Under the pieces are notes generated by a model. The model was not told where the DNA came from. It saw only the letters and a program-made list of their open reading frames with translations, and did no database searches. Positions 62,586 to 64,000 of a DNA stretch of 64,000 nucleotides are shown piece by piece. The DNA is from Hydractinia symbiolongicarpus (lineage: Eukaryota > Cnidaria > Hydrozoa > Anthoathecata > Hydractiniidae), in assembly GCF_029227915.1 (NCBI RefSeq), contig NC_079877.1, positions 34,561,851 through 34,625,850 on the forward strand. Reading direction: 5' to 3'. Position 1 is the stretch's first letter, and each line of letters opens with the position of its first letter. Position numbers and translations under genes: made by a program.

Positions 62586-64000
62586 AATGTTATTCCTTGG
62601 AGACCAATTGGTGCATTAATCACATTTGTAAGGGCACAGTCCAGAATCAGTTGAATTAATTCCCACGGTCAATCGTTTCACTGTTAAAAGCGATACAACT
62701 TAGTAATATCGGAAGGAAATCATTAAATACATGTTGGTACGAATATGTGACGCAACCGTTGTAACTCAAACGGATTGACACCGTTAGAAAGTCAATGAGA
62801 TGTGGTTTTGGAAACAGTCTCTATTTCTTCAGCTCGCGATAACCGCTAGGATTGGTCCCACAGTAATAAAAGACTTATTTATCTTAGTTTTTAAATAAAG
62901 CGCTACCACAGCGCCCAGTGTAATCGCTCAGTTCCAGCAATCATGTCAAATTAAGAAGAATGCTATTTCTTGGAGTCCAATTGTCTCACTTATAACATTT
63001 ATAAGGTCAAAGTCCAAAATCAGTTCAATTAAGTCGCACAGTCAAACGTTTCACAGTTAAAAGCGATGCAACCTAGTAATATCCGAATACTTTCGCTAAA
63101 TACATGTTGGTACGAATATGTGACGCAACCGTTGTAACTCAAACGGAATTATACCGCTAAGAAATCAATGAAATGTAGTTTTTGAGAATGTCTTTATTTC
63201 TTCAGCGCGTGCTAACGGCCAGGATTGGTCCCACAGTAGGAAAATCTTATTTATATAAATTTTTAAATAAAGCGCTACCGCAGAGCCTATAGTAACCGCT
63301 GAATTCCAGGAATGATATCAAATTAAGAAGAATGTTATTTCTTGGAGACCAATTGGCGCATTAATCACATTTATAAGGTCACAGTGCAGAATCAGTTGAA
63401 TTAATTCCCACGGTCAATCGTTTCACTGTTAAAAGCGATACAACTTAGTAATATCGGAAGGAAATCACTAAATACATGTTGGTACGAATATGTGACGCAA
63501 CCGTTGTAACTCAAACGGATTGACACCGTTAGAAAATAAATGAAATGTAGTTTTTGAAACTGTCTCTACTTCTTCAGCGCGCGATAACGGCTAGGATTGT
63601 TTCCACAGTAATAAATGACTTATTTATCTTAACTTTTAAACAAAGCGCTACCACAGCGCCCAGTGTAATCGCTGAGTACCAGCAATCATGTCACATTAAG
63701 AAGAATGTGATTTCTTTTTGTCAAAATGGCTCATTTATTACATTTATAAGGTGAAAGCCCAAAATCAGTTCAATTAAGTCCCACAGTCAATCGTTTCACT
63801 GTTGAAAGCGATACAACTTAGTAATATCGGAAAAAAATCACTAAACACATGTTGGTACGAATATGTGACGCAACCGTTGTAACTCAAACGGATTGACACC
63901 GTTAGAAATACAATGAAATGGAGTTTTTGAAACTGTCTCTATATCTTCAGCGCGCGCTAACGGCTAGGATTGGTCCCACAGTAAATATGACTTATTTATC
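62586..64000 (+). repeat. Second 4-mer HOR, copy 3 (1415 bp, cut by window end)
   Basis: Follows copy 2 with visible single changes: GAAACAGTCTC near 62812 (GAAACTGTCTC in copy 2) and TTTCTTTTTGTC near 63713 (TTTCTTTTAGTC). The unit should end about 75 bp beyond the window. Confidence 0.92.

Larger units (their letters stand above)
1..64000 (+). repeat. Head-to-tail satellite DNA array, ~372-373 bp monomer, ~172 copies
   Basis: The landmark TACATGTTGGTACGA starts at 193, 565, 938, 1311, 1684 and 2056, giving steps of 372-373 bp, and it recurs in the same phase and on the same strand to the end of the window. Order of landmarks in one monomer: TACATGTTGGTACGA; GTGACGCAACCGTTG; AACTCAAACGG; GTCAATGAAATG; TCTTCAGCGCGCGATAACGG; TTGGTCCCACAGTA; an AT-rich stretch near TGACTTATTTATC; GCTACCACAG; CGCTGAGTTCCAGC; AATCATGTCAAATTAAG; CATTTATAAGGTCAAAG; AATCAGTTCAATTAAG; TCCCACAGTCAATCG; AAAGCGATACAACTTAG. 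The length is close to two nucleosome repeats. I see no interruption by other DNA and no inversion. The array continues past both ends. I do not recognise the satellite as a named family. A centromeric or pericentromeric role is likely from the organisation alone but is not shown. Confidence 0.98.

Noticed and set aside
1-64000. CRISPR array or other prokaryotic repeat system
   Set aside because: The repeat unit is 372 bp with no short repeat/unique spacer pattern, no cas-like gene and no prokaryotic gene anywhere.
1-64000. Telomeric repeats or a telomere-adjacent boundary
   Set aside because: No run of TTAGG, TTAGGG or a similar short repeat was seen.
1-64000. Retroelement or DNA transposon fragments, target-site duplications, inverted terminal repeats
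   Set aside because: Spacing of the monomer landmark stays at about 372-373 bp throughout, leaving no room for an insertion. Small indels are 1-8 bp.

Overview
The whole window is a single tandem satellite DNA array. A monomer of about 372-373 bp repeats head-to-tail, always in the same orientation, from base 1 to base 64000, about 172 copies in all. Both ends of the window lie inside the array, so neither edge is seen. I see no protein-coding gene, RNA gene, transposon, CRISPR array or inverted segment. The longest open frames (64-83 codons, all on the + strand) are by-products of the repeat: most would need a TTG or ATT start, and a 373-bp period shifts frame at every monomer.

The organism cannot be named from the sequence. 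A long, AT-rich (roughly 36-38% GC by eye) satellite with nested higher-order repeats (HORs) indicates a eukaryote, and the location is most likely centromeric or pericentromeric heterochromatin. CpG is not depleted: I count about 15 per monomer against about 13 expected from base composition. That argues against a heavily CpG-methylated vertebrate or plant genome and fits many invertebrates better. This is inference only.

Layout: (1) 1-8810, alternating 4-mer (1491 bp) and 5-mer (1864 bp) HOR units in the order 4-5-4-4-5. (2) 8811-16740, mosaic monomers with a 745-bp dimer duplication and single-monomer duplications. (3) 16741-26247, units of 3, 3, 4, 6 and 5 monomers related by gain or loss of single monomers. 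(4) 26248-34500, the most homogeneous part, with an 8-mer of 2975 bp present twice at about 99.8% identity. (5) 34501-40440, mosaic monomers with a 745-bp dimer pair. (6) 40441-47604, a 2.3-2.7 kb block present twice at a 4477-bp offset, separated by 747-bp dimers. (7) 47605-53040, blocks repeated at 2976-bp and 3348-bp offsets. (8) 53041-58860, mosaic. (9) 58861-64000, a second 4-mer HOR (1490 bp) including a 745-bp deletion derivative.

Monomers are mosaics of a few haplotype blocks, called here alpha (ATTGACACCGTTAG after the AAACGG box), beta (AATTATACCGCC after it, and AAACGTTT before it) and gamma (GCGCAAACTAACGG with ACATTTTGG). Switches between types fall repeatedly in one conserved box, which carries a CCGTT-AACGG-CCGTT triad. 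The most notable points are this box as a candidate protein-binding site and recombination junction, the very recent 2975-bp duplication, and the 4/5-mer alternation.
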